Assembly (NCBI RefSeq): GCF_029961025.1
Contig: NZ_JASBVP010000006.1
Span: 1-64,000 of the forward strand
Origin: Mycobacterium sp.
GTDB taxonomy: Bacteria > Actinomycetota > Actinomycetes > Mycobacteriales > Mycobacteriaceae
Length of the DNA: 64,000 nt
Reading direction: 5' to 3'
Positions 1 through 9,859 of this stretch are shown here, one piece after another; position 1 is the first letter of the stretch; each line of letters opens with the position of its first letter. The position numbers and the translations under genes are program-made. Below the pieces are notes generated by a model. It saw nothing but the letters and a program-made list of their open reading frames with translations, ran no database searches and had not been told where the DNA came from.

Positions 1-735
<735 letters not shown>

Positions 736-787
736 CACGAAGCGGTCTGGACATGTTCGGCCGGCCGGGGGCTCCTGGATCGGGTGA

Positions 788-2032
<1,245 letters not shown>

Positions 2033-2039
2033 GCGCGAG

Positions 2040-2089
2040 CAGACGCAAAAGCCCCGGTTTAGCACCGAAATTGGGGGCTTTTGCGTCTG
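2040..2089. terminator. 16-bp perfect inverted repeat after serB2
   Basis: The arms at 2040-2055 and 2074-2089 (CAGACGCAAAAGCCCC and its complement) are a perfect 16-bp match around an 18-base loop, starting 8 bases after the serB2 stop. There is no long T tract. It would fold as a hairpin on either strand and probably ends or stabilises the serB2 transcript. From memory, the AGACGCAAAAGCCC core recurs between genes in non-tuberculous mycobacteria, so it may also be a dispersed repeat. Confidence 0.6.
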
Positions 2090-2148
2090 GTCGCGTGATG
2101 GGGCGACCCGCCAGGTGTTGGAGCGTGGCGGTACGGCACGATGGTCGA

Positions 2149-2991
2149 GTGCCCGAAACCGGAAGTGACGCAGTCGACCCCGATGTGCTGATCGACTTCA
2201 GAAACGTTTCGCTGCGCCGCGACGGACGGGTCTTGGTCGGACCGGTGGACTGGTCGGTGGAACTCGACGAGCGCTGGGTGATCGTCGGGCCCAACGGGGC
2301 CGGCAAGACGTCGCTGCTGCGCATCGCCGCGGCGATGGATCACCCGTCCTCGGGGGTGGCCTACGTGCTGGGTGAGCGGCTGGGCCGGGTCGACATGACC
2401 GAATTGCGGGCCCGCGTCGGGCTGAGCTCCGCGGTGCTGGCGCAACGGATACCCGGCCAGGAAGTGGTGCGCGACCTGGTTGTCTCGGCGGGCTACGCGG
2501 TGCTGGGCCGGTGGCGGGAGCGGTACGACGACGTCGACTACGCCCGCGCGATCGACCTGCTGGAAAGTCTGGGGGCCGAGCATCTGGCCGACCGTTGCTA
2601 TGAGACCCTGTCGGAAGGCGAACGCAAGCGGGTGTTGATCGCGCGTGCGTTGATGACCGATCCGGAGCTGCTGCTGCTCGATGAGCCGGCCGCCGGCCTG
2701 GACCTGGGTGGGCGCGAGGAGCTGGTCATGCGCCTGACCGATCTGGCCGCCGACCCGGATGCGCCGGCGTTGGTGCTGGTCACCCACCATGTTGAAGAGA
2801 TTCCGCCGGGTTTCACTCACGGCATGCTGCTCTCGGAGGGCCGGGTCGTGGCCGCGGGGTTGCTGCCTGATGTGCTCACCGCGGACAACCTGTCGGCGGC
2901 GTTCGGGCAGTCTATAGCGGTGGACGTTATCGACGGGCGCTACTTCGCGCGGCGCGCCCGCAGTCGCGCCGCTCACCGGAGACGCTCATGA
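2149..2991 (+). CDS. ABC transporter ATP-binding protein (Rv3041c-like)
   Basis: A 280-residue stand-alone ABC ATPase. Walker A is GPNGAGKTS, the signature is LSEGERKR, Walker B is LLLLDEPAAGLD and the switch histidine lies in VTHH, so it should bind and hydrolyse ATP. No membrane partner is adjacent and the substrate is unknown. The frame is open upstream to 2071. GTG 2149 is preferred because homology starts just after it and the upstream part overlaps the serB2 hairpin. It overlaps the next gene by ATGA, so the two are probably translationally coupled. It is best described as an uncharacterised ABC ATPase in the serB2-echA17 run. Confidence 0.88.
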   Translation: MPETGSDAVDPDVLIDFRNVSLRRDGRVLVGPVDWSVELDERWVIVGPNGAGKTSLLRIAAAMDHPSSGVAYVLGERLGRVDMTELRARVGLSSAVLAQRIPGQEVVRDLVVSAGYAVLGRWRERYDDVDYARAIDLLESLGAEHLADRCYETLSEGERKRVLIARALMTDPELLLLDEPAAGLDLGGREELVMRLTDLAADPDAPALVLVTHHVEEIPPGFTHGMLLSEGRVVAAGLLPDVLTADNLSAAFGQSIAVDVIDGRYFARRARSRAAHRRRS

Positions 2992-3797
2992 GCACGCCGA
3001 TCAAAGAGCCCCCGCTGACGCCGCGACCGGCCGCGACGGTGATGCTGGTTCGTGACACCGCCGAGGGCATCGCGGTCTTTCTGATGCGGCGGCATTCCGC
3101 CATGGAGTTCGCCGCCGGGGTGATGGCGTTTCCCGGGGGCGGCGTCGACGACCGTGACCGCAACACCGGGATCGTCTGGACGGGACCGCCGCCGGACTGG
3201 TGGGCGCAGCGATTCGGCATCGGAACCGACCTTGCCGAAGCCCTGGTCTGTGCCGCCGCCCGGGAGACGTTCGAGGAAACCGGGGTGTTGTTCGCCGCAC
3301 CGGAGCGGGACCCGCGCGGGATCATCCGCGATGCCTCGGTGTTCCGCGACTCCCGGCTCGCCCTGGCCGAGCGTAGGTTGTCCTTTGCCGACTTCTTGCG
3401 CCGGGAAAACCTGGTGCTGCGCGCGGATCTGCTGCGGCCGTGGGCAAACTGGGTGACCCCTCAGGCCGAACGGACCCGCCGTTACGACACCTACTTTTTT
3501 GTTGCGGCATTGCCGGAAGGCCAGCGCGCCGACGGTGAGAACAGTGAGTCCGATCACGCCGGCTGGGCGACCCCGCAGGCCGCGATCGACGATTTCACGG
3601 CCGGCCGGAGCTTCTTGCTGCCGCCGACCTGGAGCCAGCTGGACACCCTCCGCGGCCGCACCGTGGCCGAGGTTTTGGCGACGGAACGTCAAATCGTCGC
3701 CGTGCAACCGGAATTGTCGGCCGCCGGTGACCGCCGGGAGGTCGAGTTTTCCGGCGCCGACCGCTACCGGCAGGCGCTTCGCCGGCGACGGTTATGA
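2988..3797 (+). CDS. Nudix hydrolase with a long insertion in the Nudix box (Rv3040c-like)
   Basis: A 269-residue protein. The early residues [12 protein letters not shown] and the later [14 protein letters not shown] form a Nudix box split by an insertion. This arrangement is typical of the NUDT7/NUDT19-like group, some of whose members cleave CoA or acyl-CoA diphosphates. The RE..EE..G catalytic core is intact. Start and stop overlap both neighbours by ATGA (2988 and 3794), so it is translated within a coupled run with the ABC ATPase and a crotonase. A role in CoA or acyl-CoA turnover is an inference from the split box and the enoyl-CoA hydratase neighbour. Confidence 0.86.
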   Translation: MSTPIKEPPLTPRPAATVMLVRDTAEGIAVFLMRRHSAMEFAAGVMAFPGGGVDDRDRNTGIVWTGPPPDWWAQRFGIGTDLAEALVCAAARETFEETGVLFAAPERDPRGIIRDASVFRDSRLALAERRLSFADFLRRENLVLRADLLRPWANWVTPQAERTRRYDTYFFVAALPEGQRADGENSESDHAGWATPQAAIDDFTAGRSFLLPPTWSQLDTLRGRTVAEVLATERQIVAVQPELSAAGDRREVEFSGADRYRQALRRRRL

Positions 3798-4573
3798 GGG
3801 AATTCGTCAGCGTCCATGTGGCGCCCGAGCACCCCGGGGTCGCCACCCTGGTGTTGTCGCGGTCGCCCATCAACGCGATGACCCGCCAGGTCTACCGGGA
3901 GATCGCGGCAGCGGCCGGCGAACTGGGCGGGCGTAACGACGTCACGGCGGTGATCCTGTTCGGGGGCCATGAAATTTTCTCCGCCGGCGACGACACCCCC
4001 GAATTGCGGACCTTAAGCGCGGCGGAAGCCCGAGTCACTGCCCGGGTCCGCTGCGATGCCGTCGAAGCCGTCGCGGCCATCCCGAAGCCGACGGTCGCCG
4101 CCATCACCGGCTACGCCCTGGGCGCCGGCCTGACCCTGGCGCTGGCCGCCGACCGGAGGGTCAGCGGCGACAATGTGAAGTTCGCGATGACCGAGATCTC
4201 GGCCGGCCTGATTCCCGGGGGCGGCGCGATGGCGCGGCTAACCCGCACGGTCGGGGCCGGCACGGCCAAGGATCTGGTGTTCAGCGGGCGTTTCTTCGAC
4301 GCCCGGGAGGCGTTGACACTGGGCCTGATCGACGAAATGGTGGGCCCCGACGACGTGTACGAGGCCGCGCTGGCCTGGGCGCGGCGCTTCGTGGACGGCC
4401 CGCGGGAGGCGCTCGCTGCCGCCAAGGCCAGCATCGACACCGTCTTCGAGCTGTCTCCCGCCGAGTGGCTCGCCGCCGAGCAGCGCCGCTACGCCCAGGT
4501 GTTCGCCGCAGGATCCGATGCCCGGCTCCTGCCTGGGTCGCCGCCCGGCGGCAGCGCCGCGGATAGTGGTTAG
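3794..4573 (+). CDS. echA17: Enoyl-CoA hydratase/isomerase family protein
   Basis: A 259-residue crotonase-fold protein. It has the oxyanion-hole segments [10 protein letters not shown] and [13 protein letters not shown], and a [13 protein letters not shown] segment that keeps the second catalytic-glutamate position. The first glutamate of classical hydratases (the E in GGCELAM-type motifs) is not present in GAGLTLALA. The exact reaction may therefore differ from simple enoyl-CoA hydration. ATG 3794 overlaps the upstream stop by ATGA. The symbol follows the conserved position after the Nudix gene in M. tuberculosis (Rv3039c). Confidence 0.88.
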   Translation: MREFVSVHVAPEHPGVATLVLSRSPINAMTRQVYREIAAAAGELGGRNDVTAVILFGGHEIFSAGDDTPELRTLSAAEARVTARVRCDAVEAVAAIPKPTVAAITGYALGAGLTLALAADRRVSGDNVKFAMTEISAGLIPGGGAMARLTRTVGAGTAKDLVFSGRFFDAREALTLGLIDEMVGPDDVYEAALAWARRFVDGPREALAAAKASIDTVFELSPAEWLAAEQRRYAQVFAAGSDARLLPGSPPGGSAADSG

Positions 4574-4576
4574 GCT
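4571..4576 (+). promoter_or_regulatory. -10 box TAGGCT, leaderless-type
   Basis: TAGGCT matches the mycobacterial SigA -10 pattern TANNNT and lies 8 bases before ATG 4585, where no Shine-Dalgarno sequence is visible. This suggests a leaderless transcript for the methyltransferase. Confidence 0.5.
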
Positions 4577-4584
4577 GAACTGTC

Positions 4585-5586
4585 ATGACGTCGAGGACAC
4601 CCGCGGATCGGATACCCGGGACCGACGCCGATCCCGCTCCGAGGCCGCATGCCACGGCCGAACAGGTGGCGGCTGCCCGCCGCGACACGAAACTCGCGCA
4701 GGTGCTCTACCACGACTGGGAAGCGGAAAATTACGACGAGAAATGGTCGATCTCCTACGACAAACGTTGTGTCGACTACGCCCGCGGGCGGTTCGACGTG
4801 ATTCTCGGAGCTGACGCACTTCGCGAGCCGCCCTATGATCGGGCACTCGAATTAGGTTGCGGTACTGGATTTTTCCTACTCAACCTGATCCAGGCCGGAG
4901 TGGCGCGGCGCGGGTCGGTCACCGACTTGTCTCCCGGTATGGTCCAAGTGGCCATCCGCAACGGGCGGTCGCTGGGCCTGGATATCGATGGCCGGGTCGC
5001 CGATGCCGAGGGCATCCCCTACGACGACAACGCCTTCGACCTGGTGGTTGGACACGCTGTGCTGCACCACATTCCCGATGTCGAGCTGTCGCTGCGAGAG
5101 GCGATTCGGGTGCTACGGCCCGGCGGCCGGTTGGTATTCGCCGGCGAGCCGACTACGGTCGGCGACCGCTATGCCCGCGCCCTTTCAACACTGACATGGC
5201 GGGTCACCACCAACGCCACCAGGTTGCCCGGTTTGGCCGGATGGCGGCGGCCCCGGCACGAACTCGACGAATCTTCGCGCGCTGCCGCGCTGGAGGCCCT
5301 CGTGGATCTGCACACCTTCAGGCCCGCGGATCTGGAGCTGATGGCCGCCCGCGCCGGTGCGGTCCGGGTCGCGACCGTCACCGAGGAGTTCACTGCGGCG
5401 ATGCTGGGCTGGCCGCTGCGCACGTTTGAAGCGGCGGTGCCACGCGGCCGCCTCGGTTGGGGGTGGGCACGGTTCGCCTACACCAGCTGGAAGGCCCTGA
5501 GCTGGGCGGACGCCAACGTGTGGCGCCACCTGGTGCCCAAGGACTGGTTCTATAACATCGTGCTCACCGGGGTAAAACCGCTCTGA
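4585..5586 (+). CDS. SAM-dependent class I methyltransferase (Rv3038c-like)
   Basis: A 333-residue protein with a class I methyltransferase domain. The SAM-binding motif I is LELGCGTGFFLL at about residue 90, followed by DLSPGMVQVA and GHAVLHHIPD (Methyltransf_11 type). A C-terminal extension of about 130 residues carries aromatic-rich segments. The substrate is unknown. It lies next to genes associated with methylglucose lipopolysaccharide, so a role there is possible but unproven. Its stop overlaps the next reading frame by four bases (CTGA), which points to coupled translation with the following methyltransferase. Confidence 0.85.
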   Translation: MTSRTPADRIPGTDADPAPRPHATAEQVAAARRDTKLAQVLYHDWEAENYDEKWSISYDKRCVDYARGRFDVILGADALREPPYDRALELGCGTGFFLLNLIQAGVARRGSVTDLSPGMVQVAIRNGRSLGLDIDGRVADAEGIPYDDNAFDLVVGHAVLHHIPDVELSLREAIRVLRPGGRLVFAGEPTTVGDRYARALSTLTWRVTTNATRLPGLAGWRRPRHELDESSRAAALEALVDLHTFRPADLELMAARAGAVRVATVTEEFTAAMLGWPLRTFEAAVPRGRLGWGWARFAYTSWKALSWADANVWRHLVPKDWFYNIVLTGVKPL

Positions 5587-6770
5587 GCGGCGGTCTGCAC
5601 TTCAGCAGGGACGACGTCAGCTACCTGCGGTCTGAGCCGGGCGGCGAGGCGCTGCGCGCGGTCGCCGAATTTCCGCTGACGAACACCACCCGCCTCGCCG
5701 ACACCGCCGCGATCCGGACGCGATACGGTCGGTGGGCACCCGTGCTGGTGGAGACGACGCTGCTGCGGCGGCGGGCCACCGCCAAACTGGCTGAGCTGGG
5801 CGATGTGTCGCATTGGCTGTTCACCGACGAGGCGCTGCAGCAGGCAAGCGCAGCGCCGGTGGCGCTGCACCGAGCCCGGCGACTGGCCGGCCTGACGGTG
5901 CACGACGCCACCTGCTCGATCGGCACCGAGCTGGCGGCGCTGAGGGGTGCGGCCGCCCGGGTGGTGGGCAGCGATATCGACCCGGTGCGGCTGGCGATGG
6001 CGCGCCACAACCTAGGTGCGGCCGTTGACCTGTGCCGCGCCGACGCGCTGCATCCGGTGACCCGCGACACGGCCGTCGTCGTGGATCCGGCCCGGCGCCA
6101 GGGGGGTCGGCGGCGTTACGGCCCGCGTGACTACCAACCCCCCCTGGACCGGCTTCTGGATGTCTATCGGGATCGGGATCTGGTTGTAAAGTGTGCTCCC
6201 GGAATCGATTTCGATCAGGTACGCAGCCTGGGTTTCGACGGCGAAATCGAGGTGACGTCGTATCGTGGCTCGGTCCGTGAGACGTGTCTGTGGTCGGTGG
6301 GGTTGAGCGAGCACGGGGTGCGCCGTCGGGCGAGCATTCTTGATCACGGGGAACAGATCACCGACGCCGAGCCCGACGACTGCCCGGTGCGGCCCGCGGG
6401 ACGATGGATCATCGACCCCGATGGCGCGGTGGTGCGGGCCGGGCTGGTCCGCCACTACGGTGCGCGGCACGGGCTGTGGCAGCTCGACCCCGACATCGCC
6501 TACCTGTCCGGTGACCGGTTGCCGCCGGGAGTGCGCGGGTTCGAGGTCCTCGAGCGGTTCGCTTTCACCGAGCGGCGGCTGCGCCAGGCGTTGTCGGCGC
6601 TCGGCTGCGGGCCCCTGGAGATCCTGGTGCGGGGCCTGAAGGTCGATCCCGACGCTCTGCGGCGGCGGATGCGGCCGCACGGCAACCGGCCGCTGTCGGT
6701 GATCATCGCCCGCATCGGCACCGGCGCCGCCGGCACCGCGACGGCGTTCGTTTGCCGGCCGTCTTGTTAG
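5583..6770 (+). CDS. THUMP-like / class I SAM methyltransferase (Rv3037c-like), probable CTG start
   Basis: The open frame runs from 5556 and contains no ATG, GTG or TTG before GTG 5742. The residues before that GTG (for example VSYLRSEPGGEALRAVAEF) look like genuine family sequence, and the protein from CTG 5583 (395 residues) is nearer the expected length. CTG 5583 overlaps the upstream stop as CTGA, mimicking the usual ATGA/GTGA coupling. The SAM site is seen in DATCSIGTELAALR and GSDIDPVRLAMARHN, and a C-terminal THUMP-like region follows. It is probably an RNA or small-molecule methyltransferase. If the CTG is not used, translation would start at GTG 5742 and give 342 residues. Confidence 0.75.
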   Translation: MSGGLHFSRDDVSYLRSEPGGEALRAVAEFPLTNTTRLADTAAIRTRYGRWAPVLVETTLLRRRATAKLAELGDVSHWLFTDEALQQASAAPVALHRARRLAGLTVHDATCSIGTELAALRGAAARVVGSDIDPVRLAMARHNLGAAVDLCRADALHPVTRDTAVVVDPARRQGGRRRYGPRDYQPPLDRLLDVYRDRDLVVKCAPGIDFDQVRSLGFDGEIEVTSYRGSVRETCLWSVGLSEHGVRRRASILDHGEQITDAEPDDCPVRPAGRWIIDPDGAVVRAGLVRHYGARHGLWQLDPDIAYLSGDRLPPGVRGFEVLERFAFTERRLRQALSALGCGPLEILVRGLKVDPDALRRRMRPHGNRPLSVIIARIGTGAAGTATAFVCRPSC

Positions 6771-6778
6771 GACCCCGG

Positions 6779-6784
6779 TAGGCT
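6779..6784 (+). promoter_or_regulatory. Candidate -10 box for the secreted DUF3298 gene
   Basis: TAGGCT lies 59 bases before ATG 6844, just after the stop of the upstream methyltransferase. This would give a leader of about 50 bases that contains the GAGGGG ribosome site at 6827-6832. Confidence 0.35.
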
Positions 6785-6843
6785 AACGGCGGTTCCTGCT
6801 GCGGGCGTTCGCGCCCCCGTCCCCAGTGAGGGGCAATTCGACG

Positions 6844-7530
6844 ATGCGTAGGCTGATGGCAACTGCGGCTGCTGCGGTGTTGGTGGTTTGCCGGGGGGAG
6901 CCGGTGGTGGCGGCGCCCTCCGGCTGCGCCAGCCTGGGCGGCATTGTCGAAAGCACCACGTGCCGGGTCCATGCTTCGACCGCCACCTACATACTGAACA
7001 TGTCGTTTCCCATCGACTACCCCGACGAGCAGGCGCTGAGCGATTATCTGACCCAGAACCGGGACGGCTTCGTCAACGTCGCGCAAACGTCGTCAGGGAC
7101 GCGCGACCTGCCCTACCAGATGGACGTCACTTCCGAGCAGTACCGCTCCGGGCAGCCGCCGCGCGGAACGCGGAGTGTGGTGCTCAAGATCTTCGAGGAT
7201 CTCGGCGGGCCGCGCCCGTCGACCTTCTACAAGGCGTTCAACTACGACCTGGACCCACCACATCCCGTCAGTTTCGACACGCTGTTCGCGCCCGGCAGCA
7301 AACCGCTGGAGGCCATTTACCCCATCGTTCAGCGGGAGCTGGGACGGGAGACCGGGCCGGGCGTCACGATACTCCCCGGTGCCGGCATGGATCCCTCCCA
7401 TTACCAGAACTTCGCCATCACCGACGACGAGCTGATCTTTTTCTTCGCACCGGGTGAGCTGCTGCCGCCGGCTGCCGGCGCCACCCAAGTGCGGGTACCC
7501 CGCAGCGCCATCCCGCCGCTCACCGTGTAG
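6844..7530 (+). CDS. Secreted RsiV/DUF3298-type immunogenic protein (Rv3036c/TB22.2-like)
   Basis: ATG 6844 gives a 228-residue protein with a signal peptide (MRRLMATAAAAVLVVC then a VVAAP cleavage region). A GAGGGG ribosome site lies 11 bases upstream, which favours this ATG over GTG 6826. The mature part contains FSIDY-type beta strands and the segments YKAFNYDLDPPHPVSFDTLF and FAITDDELIFFFAPGELLP, characteristic of the DUF3298 fold. M. tuberculosis Rv3036c (TB22.2) is a secreted esterase-like antigen at the same locus. The function here is not established. It is the last gene before the IS607-type insertion. Confidence 0.85.
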   Translation: MRRLMATAAAAVLVVCRGEPVVAAPSGCASLGGIVESTTCRVHASTATYILNMSFPIDYPDEQALSDYLTQNRDGFVNVAQTSSGTRDLPYQMDVTSEQYRSGQPPRGTRSVVLKIFEDLGGPRPSTFYKAFNYDLDPPHPVSFDTLFAPGSKPLEAIYPIVQRELGRETGPGVTILPGAGMDPSHYQNFAITDDELIFFFAPGELLPPAAGATQVRVPRSAIPPLTV

Positions 7531-7629
7531 GGCGCCGGGAAGAGCCGGACAACCGCCCTTCGCCGGGTCTGTCCCAGGGTTGCGAACTGTTGCGTGTTGA
7601 GTGTGCGTAAGTGTGTTTGGATTGGCGTT

Positions 7630-8145
7630 GTGAATCTGGCGGGGTGGGCCGAATCGGTTGGGGTGAACCGGCATACGGCTTATCGCTGGTTTTCGGGAGG
7701 GAACACTGCCGGCGCCCGCGGAGCGGGTGGGCCGGCTGATTCTGGTGCGCGCGACCCCGCCCGGCGAAAGCGCGCCGGGCGGCGTGGTGATCTATGCCCG
7801 GGTGTCCAGCCATGATCAGCGCGCCGATCTGGATCGCCAGGTGGCCCGGCTGACGGCGTGGGCGACCGAGCAGGATCTGACGGTACGGCAGGTCGTTGTC
7901 GAGGTCGGGTCGGGCCTGAACGGTAAACGCCCGAAGCTGCGCCGGATCTTATCTTGTCGGACCCGGATGCGAAGGTCATTGTTGTGGAGCATCCTGACCG
8001 GTTGGCCCGTTTCGGGGTGGAGCACCTGAAGGCGGTGTTGGCTGCGCAGGGCCGCCGGATCGTGGTGGCCGATCCCGGTGAGACGATCGATGATCTGGTG
8101 CGCGACATGATCGAAGTCCTCACGTCGATGCCGCAGCGGTATTAG
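7630..8145 (+). pseudogene. IS607 serine recombinase tnpA, frameshifted
   Basis: GTG 7630 opens a MerR-like helix-turn-helix (NLAGWAESVGVNRHTAYRWF). One extra A at 7702 (GGG-A-ACA-CTG) then shifts the frame. The second segment carries the resolvase active-site region VIYARVSSHDQRADLDRQV with its catalytic serine. A 5-base tandem duplication, ATCTT-ATCTT at 7946-7955, shifts it again. The third segment, SDPDAKVIVVEHPDRLARFG to IEVLTSM, is normal for the family but meets a TAG at 8143. Remnant tail sequence (RTRAQAARVAAATGG) continues in the same frame to about 8230. Three lesions mean it cannot make an active recombinase without programmed frameshifting. Confidence 0.85.
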
Positions 8146-8421
8146 CTCGACGAGCACCAGTGCGCTTCCATGATCGTCGGGATGCGCACCAGGGCGCAGG
8201 CCGCGAGGGTGGCCGCGGCCACCGGTGGAGCGCATCTGGCGGGTAAGCCCAACCCCGATGGCACGCCGAGGTTGTCGCGGTATGTCGATGTGGGCGCCGA
8301 TTTCGGGGCGCAGCGCAGCGCGGTGGAGTCGGTGTCGGTGCTGTTCGACCTTTATGACGGCGACGCCGCGGGCTACGCCCAGACGGGTTCACCCGGCGCG
8401 CCGTTGCACACCGGGTGGGCG

Positions 8422-9822
8422 GTGACGGCAGCGAAGTTCGAGGTCGAATGGCCCACAGAGCCGGAGCGGGCGGGGTTGGTGCGCTCGCATTTCGGGGCGC
8501 GACGCAAAGCGTTCAACTGGGGCTTGGCGAAAGTGAAAGCCGACCTGGACGCCAAAGCTGTTGATCCCGGCCACGCGTCGATCGGTTGGGATCTGGGTTC
8601 GCTGCGGTGGGCGTGGAACCGCGCTAAGGGTGAGGTGGCGCCGTGGTGGGCCGCCAATTCCAAAGAGGCCTACTCCTCGGGGCTGGCTGATCTGGCGCGG
8701 GCCCTGGATAACTGGTCGGCCAGCCGCAACGGCACCCGGCGGGGTCGCCGTGTGGGGTTTCCGCGGTTCACATCCGCGCGCCGCGACGCTGGCCGGGTGC
8801 GGTTCACCACCGGAGCGATGCGGGTGGAGGCCGATCGGCGCACCATCACCGTGCCCGTGATCGGGCCGCTGCGCTCCAAGGAGAACACCCGCCGGGTGCA
8901 GCGGCATGTCGCCTCGGGGCGGGCCCGCATCCTGAACATGACGCTCTCGCAGCGTTGGGGCCGGTTGTTCGTCTCGATCGGCTACGCGCTGCGCACACCG
9001 GCCACCGCGCGCACGGTCGCCGCGCCGACCGCGCGCGCCGGGGTTGATCTCGGGGTGCGCACGTTGGCCACCGTCGCCGTCCTCGACACCGCCACCGGTG
9101 AAGAGTCGATCGTCGAATACCCGAATCCGGCCCCGCTGAAAGCCACCCTGGCGGCGCGGCGGCGGGCCGGGCGTGAACTTTCCCGCCGCACCCCCGGCTC
9201 CCGCGGCCACCGGGCAGCGAAAGCCAAGCTGTCCCGGCTGGATCGCCGGTGCGTGCACCTGCGGCGGGACGCCGCCCACCAGCTCACCACCGAGCTGGCG
9301 GGCAGCTATGGCCACATCGTGATCGAAGACCTCGACGTGGCCGCCATGAAACGCAGCATAGGGCGGCGTGCCTACCGGCGCGCCGTCTCCGACGCGGCGA
9401 TGGGTCCGATACGGCCGATGCTGGCCTACAAGACCGCCCGCTCTGGCGTGGTGCTCACCGTGGCGGATCGCTGGTTCCCGTCCAGCCAGATCCATCACGG
9501 CTGCACCACACCGGACGGCTCGCCGTGTCGGCTGATCGGCAAAGGGCGCATCGACAAATCGCTGGTGTGTCCGCGCACCGGCGAAGTCGTCGACCGTGAT
9601 CGCAACGCCGCGCTTAATCTCCGTGACTGGCCGGAATACGCCAGTTGTGGTCCAGTCGGGACCACGGCCCCATCGGTACCCGGGCCAACCACACCGGTTG
9701 GTACAGGCCATGGCGCGGACACCGGAACATCCGGTGCCGGCGGAGCATCCATAAGACCCCGCCCGCGCGGGGCCGGAAGCGGAGAGGCCAAAACCCAAAC
9801 CCCGCACGGGGACGCCGCATGA
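8422..9822 (+). CDS. tnpB: TnpB RNA-guided nuclease of an IS607-type element
   Basis: A 466-residue protein if started at GTG 8422 (VTAAKFEVEW). The frame is open from 8170, but the first stretch is leftover tnpA tail. An N-terminal domain with SHFGARRKAFNWGLAKVKAD is followed by a RuvC domain whose three acidic residues are present: D in GVDLGVRTL (codon 9046), E in VIEDLDVAAM (codon 9325) and D in VDRDRNAALN (codon 9598). The zinc-finger-like segment holds cysteines in HHGC, SPC and LVCP, the usual pattern for actinobacterial IS607 TnpB. TnpB proteins of this type are known guide-RNA-directed DNA nucleases. The low-complexity C-terminus after NLRDWPEY probably overlaps the guide RNA. Confidence 0.85.
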   Translation: MTAAKFEVEWPTEPERAGLVRSHFGARRKAFNWGLAKVKADLDAKAVDPGHASIGWDLGSLRWAWNRAKGEVAPWWAANSKEAYSSGLADLARALDNWSASRNGTRRGRRVGFPRFTSARRDAGRVRFTTGAMRVEADRRTITVPVIGPLRSKENTRRVQRHVASGRARILNMTLSQRWGRLFVSIGYALRTPATARTVAAPTARAGVDLGVRTLATVAVLDTATGEESIVEYPNPAPLKATLAARRRAGRELSRRTPGSRGHRAAKAKLSRLDRRCVHLRRDAAHQLTTELAGSYGHIVIEDLDVAAMKRSIGRRAYRRAVSDAAMGPIRPMLAYKTARSGVVLTVADRWFPSSQIHHGCTTPDGSPCRLIGKGRIDKSLVCPRTGEVVDRDRNAALNLRDWPEYASCGPVGTTAPSVPGPTTPVGTGHGADTGTSGAGGASIRPRPRGAGSGEAKTQTPHGDAA

Positions 9823-9850
9823 GCGTGTGCAACTCAAACACACTCAACGG
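9640..9850 (+). ncRNA. Predicted omega (reRNA) region at the right end of the element
   Basis: In IS200/IS605 and IS607 elements the TnpB guide RNA scaffold comes from the 3' end of tnpB and the right end of the element, and the guide is the first flanking bases. Here the last 180 bases of tnpB encode unstructured, repetitive protein, which fits an RNA-constrained segment. By position the guide would begin near 9850 and read into the 3' end of the neighbouring lipoprotein gene. This is position-based inference; no structure was computed. Confidence 0.4.
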
Positions 9851-9859
9851 CAACGGTTT

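Larger units (their letters stand above)
7580..9850 (+). mobile_element. IS607-type element with dead tnpA and open tnpB
   Basis: The insertion occupies the gap between two convergent genes, the DUF3298 gene and the beta-propeller lipoprotein gene. It carries a serine-recombinase tnpA (damaged) followed by tnpB on the same strand, the standard IS607 order. Near the ends, GTTGAGTGTG at 7596-7605 and its complement CACACTCAAC at 9839-9848 form an inverted pair, with GTTGCG/CGTTGCC-like bases beside each. IS607 elements have no classical terminal repeats and make no target duplication, so the borders given are approximate (within about 20 bases). Confidence 0.75.

Noticed and set aside
8170..8421. 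Start of TnpB at ATG 8170
   Set aside because: The first residues (RTRAQAARVAAATGG) match the tail of IS607 TnpA, not TnpB; family sequence begins near GTG 8422.
8389..9843. A 484-codon minus-strand frame opposite tnpB
   Set aside because: It has no recognisable domain, and the plus-strand TnpB shows complete catalytic motifs.
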